A DNA stretch of 64,000 bases from Hymenobacter sp. H14-R3 (lineage in GTDB: Bacteria > Bacteroidota > Bacteroidia > Cytophagales > Hymenobacteraceae). The DNA is taken from NCBI RefSeq assembly GCF_030063445.1, contig NZ_JASITD010000006.1:124362-188361 (forward strand), read 5' to 3'. Of this stretch, positions 33,077 through 42,800 are shown piece by piece. The translations under genes were made by a program, and so were the position numbers. Below the pieces are notes generated by a model that was not told where the DNA came from, searched no databases, and worked only from the letters and a program-made list of their open reading frames with translations. The first letter of the stretch is position 1; every line of letters begins with the position of its first letter.

Positions 33077-34708
33077 ATGCTCGGACTCATGATGCAAACG
33101 CCCCTGCGCATAGCGGGGCTGCTCGAACACGCTGCCCGCTGGCACGGTACCACCGAAATTGTGTCGCGCCTGCCCGAAGGTGGCCCCCTGCACCGCTATA
33201 CCTACGCCGCCGCCCACCGGCGCGCCAAGCAGCTGGCCAACGCCCTCACCCGCCTGGGCATTGCGGAGGGCGACCGCGTGGGCACCCTGGCCTGGAATAC
33301 GCATCGGCATTTTGAGCTGTATTACGGCATCTCGGGTATTGCAGCGGTGTGCCACACCATCAACCCGCGGCTGTTTTTTGAGCAGCTGGTTTACATCATT
33401 AACCACGCGCAGGACCGGCTGCTGTTCTTTGATTTGACGTTTCTACCGCTCGTCGATAAGCTGGCGCCGCACTGCCCTTCGGTAGAGAAATGGATATTGA
33501 TGGCCGGCCCCGAGTACCTGCCCGCCGACTCGGCCCTGCCCGGCCTGGCCAGCTACGAAGGCTTATTAGCGGCTGAAAGTGTTGATTTTGAGTGGCCTAC
33601 GTTTGACGAAAACACGGCTTCCTCGCTCTGCTACACCTCCGGCACCACCGACGAGCCCAAGGGCGTGCTCTACTCGCACCGCTCCACGCTGCTGCACGCC
33701 TACGCCGCCTCGCTGCCCGATTGCTTCAACTGCGGCGCGCGCGATACTATTTTGCCCGTGGTGCCCATGTTCCACGTCAATGCCTGGGGCGTGCCCTACC
33801 TGGCGGCGCTCAACGGCTGCAAGCTGGTGCTGCCCGGCCCGGCCCTGGACGCGGCCAGCCTCTTTGAGCTATTTGAGAATGAAGGCGTTACGTTTTCGGC
33901 CGGGGTGCCCACCATCTGGTTTGGGCTGCTCACCTACATGCGCGAGGGCGCGCGCCGGTTCAGCACGCTGCGCAAGATGATAGTGGGCGGCGCGTCGTGC
34001 CCGCCGGCGCTGCTGCGCGCCTTCGATGAGGAGCTGGGCGTGGAAATCCGCCACGCCTGGGGCATGTCCGAAACCTCGCCGCTGGGTACCGTAAGTACCC
34101 TCAAGGCCTCGCAGCTGGAGCTGCCCGAGGAGGCGCAGTTCTTTTTGAAAATCAAGCAGGGCCGCCTTATTTTCGGCATCGACATGGAGATTGTGGACGG
34201 TGAGGGCCAGCCGCTGCCCCACGATGGCGTGGCCTTTGGCGACCTGCTGGTGCGCGGGCCATTCGTGGTGAGCGACTACTTTGGCGCGCCCGGCGCCAGC
34301 CAGCTCACGGCGGGCGGCTGGTTTCGCACCGGCGACGTGGGTACCATCGACCCCGAAGGATTCCTGCACATCACCGACCGCTCGAAGGACGTGATAAAAT
34401 CGGGCGGCGAGTGGATTTCCAGCATCGACCTCGAAAACCTGGCCATCGCCCACCCCGGCATCGCCGAGGCGGCTGTTATCGGCGTGCCCCACCCCAAGTG
34501 GAGCGAGCGCCCCCTGCTGATAGCCGTGCGCAAGCCTGGCCACGAGGTGACGGGCGAGGAGCTGCTGAAGTTCCTGGATGGCAAAATCGCCCCCTGGTGG
34601 CGGCCCGACGCCGTGGAGTTTGTGGCCCAGCTGCCGCACACTGCCACCGGCAAACTTCTTAAAACGCAGCTACGCAAAGATTTTGCGGACTACGAGCTAA
34701 AAGCTTAA
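33077..34708 (+). CDS. Long-chain fatty-acid--CoA ligase (AMP-binding)
   Basis: 543 residues from the ATG at 33077. Adenylate-forming enzyme motifs in order: [16 protein letters not shown] (P-loop-like), [34 protein letters not shown] and the C-terminal catalytic Lys in [12 protein letters not shown]. It activates a fatty or aromatic acid with ATP and CoA; chain length cannot be read from the sequence. An in-frame GTG/ATG further upstream would add 20 unconserved residues. CTCCTTTG, related to the phylum -7 element, lies 8 bases before the ATG. It is followed after 16 bases by an SGNH hydrolase gene, probably in the same transcript. Confidence 0.92.
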   Translation: MLGLMMQTPLRIAGLLEHAARWHGTTEIVSRLPEGGPLHRYTYAAAHRRAKQLANALTRLGIAEGDRVGTLAWNTHRHFELYYGISGIAAVCHTINPRLFFEQLVYIINHAQDRLLFFDLTFLPLVDKLAPHCPSVEKWILMAGPEYLPADSALPGLASYEGLLAAESVDFEWPTFDENTASSLCYTSGTTDEPKGVLYSHRSTLLHAYAASLPDCFNCGARDTILPVVPMFHVNAWGVPYLAALNGCKLVLPGPALDAASLFELFENEGVTFSAGVPTIWFGLLTYMREGARRFSTLRKMIVGGASCPPALLRAFDEELGVEIRHAWGMSETSPLGTVSTLKASQLELPEEAQFFLKIKQGRLIFGIDMEIVDGEGQPLPHDGVAFGDLLVRGPFVVSDYFGAPGASQLTAGGWFRTGDVGTIDPEGFLHITDRSKDVIKSGGEWISSIDLENLAIAHPGIAEAAVIGVPHPKWSERPLLIAVRKPGHEVTGEELLKFLDGKIAPWWRPDAVEFVAQLPHTATGKLLKTQLRKDFADYELKA

Positions 34709-34724
34709 TAAAGTTGTAGATACA

Positions 34725-35426
34725 ATGAAAAAAGTGTTAGTTGTGCTATTGGCGCTGGGTGGCTACGCCGTGCCCGCCGCCGCCCAGGCCCCCGCCGCCG
34801 ACCGTGACGGCCTGACGCGCTACGCGGCCGCCAACCAGGCGCTGCCCGCCCCGCAGCCCGGCCGGCCGCGCGTAGTGCTGCTTGGCAACTCCATCACCGA
34901 TGCTTGGCCTCGGGCCGATTCGGCCTTTTTTGCCAGCAAGCGCTACGAGTACGTGGGGCGCGGCATTGGGGGGCAAACGTCGCCGCAGCTGCTGGTGCGC
35001 TTCCGGCAAGATGTGCTTGACCTGCACCCCGTGGCGGTGGCCATCCTGGCGGGCATCAACGACATTGCCGAAAACACCGGACCCTACGACCCGCAAGCCA
35101 CGCTCAACAACGTGAAGTCGATGACCGAGCTGGCGCAGGCCAGTGGCATCCGGGTCATTCTGTGCTCGGTGCTGCCCGCCTACGACTTTCCCTGGCGCAA
35201 AGGCCTGATGCCCGCACCTAAGGTGCTGGCACTGAACCAACTGCTGAAAGCTTACGCCGCCCAGCGGCACGCCACCTACCTCGACTACCACTCGGCCATG
35301 GCCGACAGCCGCCAGGGCCTGCCGCCCGCCCTCGCCAAAGACGAGGTGCACCCCACCCTGGCCGGCTACCGCATTATGGGCCCGCTGCTGGAGCAGGCCG
35401 TGGCCACGGCGCTGAATAAGAAGTAG
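34725..35426 (+). CDS. Exported SGNH/GDSL-family hydrolase
   Basis: 233 residues with a signal peptide (about 1-21, ending AAAQA). The four SGNH blocks are all visible: GNSIT with Ser56, GRGIGGQTSPQLL (block II Gly), AGINDIAENTG (block III Asn) and DEVHPTLAGY (Asp and His of the triad). Enzymes of this group are esterases or acetylesterases acting on polysaccharide or lipid esters. Together with the preceding acyl-CoA ligase it might release and activate an acyl group, but that link is only positional. Confidence 0.9.
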   Translation: MKKVLVVLLALGGYAVPAAAQAPAADRDGLTRYAAANQALPAPQPGRPRVVLLGNSITDAWPRADSAFFASKRYEYVGRGIGGQTSPQLLVRFRQDVLDLHPVAVAILAGINDIAENTGPYDPQATLNNVKSMTELAQASGIRVILCSVLPAYDFPWRKGLMPAPKVLALNQLLKAYAAQRHATYLDYHSAMADSRQGLPPALAKDEVHPTLAGYRIMGPLLEQAVATALNKK

Positions 35427-35446
35427 GTAGAGTGTCAATTCATTAG

Positions 35447-35497
35447 CCCACAAAAAAGGCCCCGCCGACAGCAAGTCGGCGGGGCCTTTTTTGTGGG
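35447..35497. terminator. Bidirectional terminator between SGNH hydrolase and DUF2723 genes
   Basis: A perfect 23-base inverted repeat (35447-35469, 35475-35497) with a GC-rich inner stem flanked by A6 and T6 tracts, so it works in both directions for the two convergent genes. Confidence 0.92.
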
Positions 35498-35505
35498 TTG
35501 GCTAC

Positions 35506-38500
35506 CTACTGCGCGCCTTGCCGCAGGTAGGGCTCCAGCACGTCGTAGGCCTTTTTGGCGCGGGCTTCGTCCTTCACCTGGGCGGCGGCCTGGTACACGC
35601 TTTGCAGCATGTAGAGGTACTGGCGCTGGCTGTCGTCGAAGAGGGCGGCGTCGTGGGTGTTGTAGTAGCTCAAGGTGTTGAGGCTGCGGGCGGTGAGCTT
35701 GTCGAGAATGGCGTTGGCCTTCTCCTTCTCGCCCACGGCGTAGAGCACCGGCACCAGCTGCGGGGTGTAGAAGTCGAAGGGCACCGCGTTATCGGGCATC
35801 ACGGCTAAGCACTTGTTAGCCACTTCTTTGGCTTTAGCCAGGTCGCCATCAGCGAGGTAGGCGTTGGCGAGGCGGGCAAACTTATCGCGGTAGTTGGCCG
35901 GGAAGCGCAGGTTGTTCTCGTCGTAGAATACGCTGGCGTTGTCGAGGCCGCGGTACTGAAATTTGTTCATCAGCACGTCGTAGCAAATAGACTTCTCCAC
36001 GTAGCCTTCGTCGCCGCGCGGGGCGTAGTTGGGGTCGCGCAGCGGCAGTAGGCGGTAGGCCATGCCCTCCAACTGGAAGTAAGGCTGCAGGTTCATGTAG
36101 TCGCTGGGGGCCACCGTAGAGCTGAAGTAGATGGGCCGCTTCCAGTTGTTGGTGGCAATCATGTCCAGAATCACCAGGTTTTTCTTCTCGATGGCGCGCT
36201 TGCCCATGCTCCAGTCGAGGCGGCTCACGAGCTGGCCCTTTCGGTCTTTAGGAATGATACCCAGTGCCTTAACCGCCGCCGTGTCCACGTTCAGGAAAAA
36301 CTTGGGCGTGGGGAAGGTCATGGTCGAGTAGGTACCTTCGGTGTATTTGAGCAGGGGGCTGCCCTGGCCCACGAGGCTGATAAACTGCTTGAGGTCGAGG
36401 CTATCGACCGAGGGGTTGGGCGAGAAGGGCAGCATGTCGTTGTTGCCCTGCGCATAGGTGGCGTCGCTCATCGTAACCGGCAGTGGGTCAGACTTATACG
36501 AGCGGCGCTTCATCTGCTGAATGTACCAGTCGGTGTTCAGGTACGAGAGGACGGCCACGCGCACGTCGGTGCGCACGCCCTCCACTTCCTGCATGTACCA
36601 GAGCGGGAAGGTGTCGTTGTCGCCGTTGGTGAACAGGATGGCGTTGGGGGCGCAGCTGTTGAGCAGGTTACGGGCCGAATCGGCCGAGTTGTAACGGCCC
36701 GAGCGGTTGTGGTCGTCCCAGCCCTGGGCTAGCAGAATGCCGGGCGAAATCAGCCCGAGCAGCACGGCCACGCTGGCGCGCAGGTTTTCGGCCTTGAGGG
36801 CGGCGGCCAGCGCCTGGCCCACGCCAATCACGCCGAGGCCAATCCAGATGGCGAAGGCAAACGTGGCCCCCGTGAAGGTGTAGTCGCGCTCGCGGGGCTC
36901 GATGGGCGGCTGGTTGAGGTACACCACAATGGCGATGCCCGTGAATAGGAACAGCAGGCCCACTACCAAGGCATCGTGCCCGCGCTTGCGAATCTGCACA
37001 AATAAGCCTATCAGCCCCAGAATGAGCGGGATAGCGAAGAAGTTGTTGTGCGCAAAGCTGCCGCCGATGCGCTCGGGCAGCACCGAAGTGCTGGGGCTGA
37101 GGGGCCCGATAACGCCCGCCTGCTGCACATCAGACTCGCGCCCGATGTAGTTCCAACCGAAGTAGCGCCAGAACATGTGCCCAATCTGGTACTTGAACAG
37201 GAAGCCCCAGTTGTCGGCGGCCGACAGCGGGTAGTATACCTCCTGGCCGGTTTGCGGGTCTTGGTAGCTGCGAATATCAACCCCCCACTTCTTATACTCT
37301 TGAATATGATTGGGTTCGGGGCTGTAAATGCGGGGCAGCAAAACCTTGTCTTTGGCGGCGTATGAGTACTCCGGCTGCCCGGGTATCTCCTTATACTTGC
37401 CATTTACCCGGGTGTAGCGCGGGGTGCCGTCGGTAGTAATGGGCCGGCCGCTGTCATCGCGGGCCACGTCGGCGTTGAACTGTGGGCCGTAGAGCAGGGG
37501 CCGCGAGCCGTACTGCTCGCGCTTGAGGTAGCTCACGAAGCTTAGCACATCCTCGGGGTTGTTCTCGTTGATGGTGGGGTGAAACGACGAGCGAATCGGC
37601 ACAATCAGGTAGGTCGAGTAGCCGATGAGGATGAACACGAAGCACAGCATGCCCGTGTTCAGCAACTGGCTGCGGCGCTGGTACGAGAGCCGGAAGCCCG
37701 CGTAAATCAAGCCCACAAACAGGAGCAGGAAAATAACCAAGCCCGAATCGAAGGGCAGGCCAATATTATTGATGAAGAACACCTCGAAGCCGCCGGCTAG
37801 CGTAGGCAAGCCCGGAATGATGCCCACCAGCACCGAGCCCACGATAACGAGGCTGATAACCAGCGTAATAATGCCGCCCACCACGCTCGGGTTGGCCGAG
37901 CGGCGGTAGTAGTAAATGAAGGCCAGCGCCGGCAGCGCCAGCAGGTTCAGCAAGTGCACGCCGATGCTGAGGCCAATAACGTAGGCAATGAGAATGAGCC
38001 ACTTATCGGAATCGGCCTCGCTGGCGTGCTCCTCCCATTTCAGCATAATCCAGACTACAGCGGCGGTGCAGAGGGCCGACATGGCATACACCTCACCTTC
38101 TTCGGCGTTGAACCAGAACGAGTCGGAGAACGCGAACGAGAGCGCGCCGACCACGCCCGCGCCCAGAATGAGCAGCGTTTGGTAGCCGGTGGGCTCGGGC
38201 GTTTCGGTTTCAAACTCGCTCCGCGCCAGCAGCAGCTTACGCGCCAGCCGCGTGATTATCCAGAACAGGAATAGCACCGTGAACGAGCTACTCAGGGCCG
38301 AGAGCGCATTGACCAGCACGGCCACCTTGGTTACATCGCCGAAGCTGAGCATCGACATTAGGCGGCCCAGAATAAGAAAGGTGGGCGCGCCCGGCGGGTG
38401 CGGCACCAGCAGCTTGTAGGAGCAGGCAATGAACTCGCCGCAGTCCCAGAACGAGGCGGTGGGCTCTAGCGTGAGCAGAAAGACGGCGGTAGCGATGGCA

Positions 38501-38547
38501 AACACCACCCAGCCGACCAGGTTATTCAACCGTTGAAATGAACGCAT
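35506..38547 (-). CDS. DUF2723 polytopic membrane protein (glycosyltransferase GT117-type)
   Basis: 1013 residues. About a dozen membrane helices occupy the first 640 residues. The N-terminal signature SFWDCGEFIACSYKLLVPHPPGAP, with acidic residues near the first loop, resembles lipid-linked sugar transferases of the PMT/GT-C fold. The C-terminal 350 residues are soluble and end in TPR-like helices (ANAYLADGDLAKAKEVANKCL). The family has been proposed to O-glycosylate proteins in Bacteroidota. The ATG at 38547 is chosen because the 38 upstream codons lack family features. A TACTTTTG promoter element is at 38649-38656. Confidence 0.88.
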   Translation of the reverse strand: MRSFQRLNNLVGWVVFAIATAVFLLTLEPTASFWDCGEFIACSYKLLVPHPPGAPTFLILGRLMSMLSFGDVTKVAVLVNALSALSSSFTVLFLFWIITRLARKLLLARSEFETETPEPTGYQTLLILGAGVVGALSFAFSDSFWFNAEEGEVYAMSALCTAAVVWIMLKWEEHASEADSDKWLILIAYVIGLSIGVHLLNLLALPALAFIYYYRRSANPSVVGGIITLVISLVIVGSVLVGIIPGLPTLAGGFEVFFINNIGLPFDSGLVIFLLLFVGLIYAGFRLSYQRRSQLLNTGMLCFVFILIGYSTYLIVPIRSSFHPTINENNPEDVLSFVSYLKREQYGSRPLLYGPQFNADVARDDSGRPITTDGTPRYTRVNGKYKEIPGQPEYSYAAKDKVLLPRIYSPEPNHIQEYKKWGVDIRSYQDPQTGQEVYYPLSAADNWGFLFKYQIGHMFWRYFGWNYIGRESDVQQAGVIGPLSPSTSVLPERIGGSFAHNNFFAIPLILGLIGLFVQIRKRGHDALVVGLLFLFTGIAIVVYLNQPPIEPRERDYTFTGATFAFAIWIGLGVIGVGQALAAALKAENLRASVAVLLGLISPGILLAQGWDDHNRSGRYNSADSARNLLNSCAPNAILFTNGDNDTFPLWYMQEVEGVRTDVRVAVLSYLNTDWYIQQMKRRSYKSDPLPVTMSDATYAQGNNDMLPFSPNPSVDSLDLKQFISLVGQGSPLLKYTEGTYSTMTFPTPKFFLNVDTAAVKALGIIPKDRKGQLVSRLDWSMGKRAIEKKNLVILDMIATNNWKRPIYFSSTVAPSDYMNLQPYFQLEGMAYRLLPLRDPNYAPRGDEGYVEKSICYDVLMNKFQYRGLDNASVFYDENNLRFPANYRDKFARLANAYLADGDLAKAKEVANKCLAVMPDNAVPFDFYTPQLVPVLYAVGEKEKANAILDKLTARSLNTLSYYNTHDAALFDDSQRQYLYMLQSVYQAAAQVKDEARAKKAYDVLEPYLRQGAQ

Positions 38548-38648
38548 ACGGGGCAAAAAAGGCCGGTCGCCACTGCTAAAAGCAAGCGCCGCCGGACCAG
38601 CGGGAAATTCCGGAATAACTAAAGCCTTGCCACTTGGCAAGAATCCCC

Positions 38649-38656
38649 CAAAAGTA
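38649..38656 (-). promoter_or_regulatory. -7 element for the DUF2723 gene (TACTTTTG)
   Basis: Exact TAnnTTTG on the minus strand, about 100 bases before the ATG. The -33 TTG is not at a good distance, so the call is tentative. Confidence 0.4.
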
Positions 38657-38693
38657 GGCATTAACCTACTAGGGGTTGCAGGGACAAGGGAGC

Positions 38694-38802
38694 AATTAAA
38701 AATTCTGAATTAAAAAGTAGAAATGGGTGGAGAGGCATATGCACCAGTTGGTGACACACGCTCCCTCCACCCATTTCTACTTTTAATTCAGAATTTTTAA
38801 TT
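38694..38802. repeat. AT-rich palindromic element (family G)
   Basis: Arms of about 38 bases (38694-38732, 38765-38802) differ by a single-base indel. They consist of AATTAAAAATTCTGAATTAA plus GTAGAAATGGGTGGAG and complements. It ends three bases before the stop codon of the downstream minus-strand gene and may serve as its terminator. It is strikingly AT-rich for this genome. The AATTAAAAATT word also appears inside the coding region at 48317-48358. Confidence 0.85.
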
Positions 38803-38805
38803 TTC

Positions 38806-39405
38806 CTACAGCAGCGTCAAGCGGTTGGTGCTCACGGCTTTGTCATTTACCAATAGCGAGCAGAAGTACAGGCCGGCCGGCAGGCCCGTCACGTCTAGGG
38901 GCAGGCCGGTGGCGGCGGCGGCCAGCGGCAGGGGCAGCAGGCGTACCTCGCGGCCGAGCACGTTGCTCAAGCGCAGCTTATAATCGGGCCCGTGCTGGGC
39001 CGAGAGCTGCACCGTGAGTAATCCACGCGCAGGGTTGGGAAACACGCTCAGCGAAGGCGCGCCCGTCTGGGTGGGCGCCGGCAGAGTAGCCGCCAGCGCC
39101 GCGTGCAGGCTGGGAGCCGTGAACGTAGCCGGGCTGGCTGGCGCAAGGAAAGCCGCCATGCCCGGAATCGGGCTACCGGGCGTCCAGGTGGCGAGCGGGT
39201 TGTCGAGGCCCGTGGGGCGCGCGCCGCGGGCCCACACCAGGCGGGCCGTAGTGTGGGCGATAGTAGCCACCTGGGAGGGCAACTGCTGCGGCGCGGTCAC
39301 CACAGCCGGCACGGCCCCCAGGTGCGCGCCGTAGGTGGCGGCAAAAGTGGGTAGCAGCGCCAGCGCCGTGAGTGCCAAAGACAAAAAAGTAGTAGCTAAG
39401 CGCAT
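38806..39405 (-). CDS. Small secreted protein with T9SS sorting domain
   Basis: 199 residues from the ATG at 39405. Signal peptide about 1-23 (MRLATTFLSLALTALALLP). The middle 90 residues are Ala/Pro/Thr-rich without a known fold. The last 80 residues (LSVFPNPARGLLTVQL ... GLPAGLYFCSLLVNDKAVSTNRLTLL) are a T9SS type A sorting domain. The protein is therefore probably an exported, surface-attached cargo of unknown function. A TACTTTTG element at 39445-39452 gives a leader of about 35 bases. An upstream extension of 14 codons is not used because it would hide the signal peptide. Confidence 0.82.
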   Translation of the reverse strand: MRLATTFLSLALTALALLPTFAATYGAHLGAVPAVVTAPQQLPSQVATIAHTTARLVWARGARPTGLDNPLATWTPGSPIPGMAAFLAPASPATFTAPSLHAALAATLPAPTQTGAPSLSVFPNPARGLLTVQLSAQHGPDYKLRLSNVLGREVRLLPLPLAAAATGLPLDVTGLPAGLYFCSLLVNDKAVSTNRLTLL

Positions 39406-39444
39406 GGGTACGAAGGAAGTAGCGTGGAAGAACCAGGGCTGGTT

Positions 39445-39452
39445 CAAAAGTA
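39445..39452 (-). promoter_or_regulatory. -7 element for the small T9SS cargo gene (TACTTTTG)
   Basis: Exact TAnnTTTG on the minus strand, 39 bases before the ATG. Confidence 0.5.
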
Positions 39453-39816
39453 ACGAGTTACCAGTGAATTACTACTGAACAAGCACCGTGCCGGGCCCTT
39501 AAGTTTCCAAAAGCCTTGCTTAATCGACCAGCCCCGCCCTTTGCTCGATCGGCAGGCAAGCGCCCGCCAAGGCCGCCTGCCCGCGCAGTCAAGACGACCA
39601 GTTGGCCCAAAAGGCTGCATTGGTGCTGGTTTTTTGTTGTCGCTGCGTGGTGAAGTGCTGTTTTGAAGGGTATTGCTGGTTTAATCTGCTTGTTGCGCTG
39701 TTGCTACCGCTTTGGGTGCGGCATGCTGCCGAGTTGGCAAGGAAAGTGGTTTGCTTGGGCAGCGCCGCCAATGTTTTATGACAGAAAGGCCTGCGTCCAC
39801 GCTACCGCGCATACGG
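39453..39816. other. Intergenic region without recognisable gene
   Basis: About 360 bases downstream of the alpha-2-macroglobulin gene. Short open frames exist on both strands, but none has a signal peptide, known motif or codon pattern like the neighbours. No terminator hairpin with a T-tract was found by eye. Confidence 0.5.
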
Positions 39817-42800
39817 CTACCGCACGCGCACCGTGCCAGCTCCGTTATAAGAATGATATTCAGCATTATACATGGCATCGGCGCTCACGGGGCCTAGCTT
39901 GAAGGTGCCCTTGCTCACGGCCCGCACCAGGTAGTAGAACACCTTGGGCTTGGTGGTGACGGTGGTGAAGATGTTGAGGCGGTCGTCGCGCACGTCGAGG
40001 TAGTCGGGCTGGTCGGCGTTGGCCACGAAGGCGATTTCGCGGGTCACGCCCAGGCGCGGGTTCTCGATTTCGAGGCCGGCGGGCAGCAGGTCGGTGATGG
40101 CCACGTTCTTGACCTCGCCGGCCGCGTCGGCGGCCTGAATGGTGAGCTTCACCACTACCAAATCGTTCTGCCGGATGCCGGCCGCGCCCACCGGCTGCCC
40201 GGTGCGGGTCAAAAACTGGCGGCGCACTTTCAGGTAGCTGTCTTCCTCGCGCACCTGGCCGCCGGCCGAAATGCCCTCGGCCTCCCAGAAGTAGTAGAGC
40301 GTGCCCGCACCGCTGGCTTTTATAGTCAGCTTGCGGTTGGTTACGTTGTTCACGGTGAGGTCTTTGCCATCGAACTTGCCGATTTCCTTGCCATCGGCAA
40401 ACAGCGTGGCGACGGCCGTGCTGGCCAGGCTCTTGCGGGCAATTTTGCCCAGCGCCAGCAGGCCGAAGGCGCGCTCCTGGGTGTTGAGGTAGGGGGCGGT
40501 TTTCATCTGGCGGCTCAGCTGCCGGGCTATGCTGGCTACCTGCGGGTTGGTGGGGTCGGCTTCCAGCAAGGCATTGAGGGCCAGGGCTTCATCGCGAATG
40601 GGCGAGGAGAACGAGCCGCCCAGCTCGCGGCTCGATTTCTCGGCCGTGAACTGCGTGGGCAGCACCTCGCGGAAGGCCCGCTGCTGCCCGCCCAGCGCAA
40701 AGGTGCTGGCCAGCAGGAAGCGCGCATCGGGCGTGAGCAGCGGCCGGTTGGCCTTGTAGTAGTTGAGGGCCACGGCATCCTGGCGGCCGGCCAGGGCCAG
40801 CACGTAGAGCGAGTAGGTGATTTCGCGCTTGGCGATGATGCGCTGGCGGGCCAGCCCATCGACCGTGAAGTACTGGTAGGCTTCCGTTTCGCGCTTCTTG
40901 AGGCGCAACTGCAAGTAGCTCAGTACTTTGTTCAAGGTGCTTTGGTTCACGGCGAAGCCGGCCTGCTTGGCCTCGATGAGGAAGTGGGCGGCGTAGGCGG
41001 TGGCCCACCAGTTGTCGTAGTCGCCGCCCGGCCAGTAGCTGAGGCTGCCGTTGTAGAGCTGCATACTCTCTATTTTGCGGATGGCCTCCTGCACGTTGTA
41101 GTTGGGGTTGTAGCGCTGGGCCTTGCGGCCGGTGCCTGTTTTCTGGGCCAGCGTGGTCGCCAAATCGCCGAAATACAGCTGCGGGAACGCGGCCGATACG
41201 GTTTGCTCCAGGCAGCCGTAGGGGTAGTCGAGCAGGTAGCTCAGGTCCTTGGCAAACTGCGTGAGCGGCGAGCGGCTCAGCACCAGCTTACTATGCTGCG
41301 AGCTCGGCAGGAAGTCGGTGCGCAGGTTAAGCGTGGCGGGCGCGCTGGCCGTAGCCTCGCCGCTGCCCGTGCGCATTTCCAGCGGCGAAGCTGGGCGAAT
41401 GGGGATTTCGATGGTTTCGGAGAAAGTCTCAGTCGTGCCTTTTACTCCAGTAACAACAACCTTCACTGTCCCGTTGCCGACTCCTTTCGCGCTAACGTGA
41501 AAAAGTTGGCGATACTCTGCTCCAGGACGTAGTGGCACAATCCATTCTTCGGGTATATATCGTATTCCGTGTGGTCCAACAACCTCAGGTTCTGCTGAAA
41601 CAAGAGGGCCGCTAAGCTGCTTGACGACCTTGGCAAAAATCTGATTCTTGGTCGTATTCGTCAGTGTCACCGGCACGTCAATCGTGTCGCCGGGACTCAT
41701 AAACCGCGGCAACGCCGTGCTAATCACCACCGGGTCAGCCACTTTCATCGTCTGCTCGGCGTTGCCGAAGGCGTCGTCTTTGTAGGCCACAGCCATCACG
41801 CGCAGTGCGCCGCTGAACTGCGGCACCCGGATTTTATAGCGCACCAGCCCCGAGGCGTCGGCGGTGAGTAGGCCGCTCCACATGGCCACCAGTTTCACGC
41901 GGCGGCTGGGCACGGGCGAAGTGCGCTTGGCCATATCGGCCGCGTCGCCGCCGCTGCTGCTGCTACCCAGCTCGGGCAGCAGGAAGGGGTAAATGTCGAA
42001 GGCCGATACTTCGAGGGCCCGCTTCTGGTAGAAGTAGCCGTAGGGGTCGGGCGTCTGGTAGTTTTTGCGCTGCAAAATGCCTTCATCCACCACGGCCAGC
42101 GTTACCTGGGCGCGGGGCGCCGTGCGCACCTCAATGGTCTGGAAGGTTTGCGAGCGGCTTTTGGCGGCCACGGTCAGGGCCACGGGCAGGTGGGTGCTGG
42201 GCTTCTCTACGATGAGCGGCACGAAGCCGCGCGCCACTGTGAGGGGCAGCGAGTTATCGGTAATAGGCCGGATGGCGGTGGCCGTGATATACACGTTGGG
42301 CGCGTAGCCGGGGCGGATGGGCACGCGCACCTTGGCCGATTTCTGGTCGGTATCGACGTAGAAATGCTCGAACACCCGGTTGCGCTCCACCGTGATGAGC
42401 ACCCGGCCGGGGAAGGGCGTTTTGAGCAGCAGCTGGGCCGTTTCGCCGGGCTCGTATTTGGGCTTGTCGGCCTCAATGGTTACCTCGCCTTCGTTGTTGA
42501 CCTCGAACGAGTTACCAGCCGTGTCGCCGTTGCCGTAGGCGTAGAAGTGGGCCGCCACGTAGGTGCCCGCGCCGGGCCGCGACAACCGGATTTCGTACTC
42601 GCCCGAATACGTGGGCGTGAACGTGAGCGCGCTATTGGCGTCCACCATAACTCCCTGGTTTTGCAGCACTTGCTCGCGCTTCTGCGAGTTGTACACCAGG
42701 CGCCCGCCCTGGCGCTCCAGCACGGTTTCCCAGAGCAGGCGCACTACCTGCACCTGCGCCTCGGCCTGCACGGGCCGGCCGGCCGGCGTGAGGGCCGCCA

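Noticed and set aside
39589..39771. Small minus-strand frame of 60 codons downstream of the alpha-2-macroglobulin gene
   Set aside because: No ribosome-start context, no motif and a composition like non-coding DNA; other frames of similar length overlap it on both strands.
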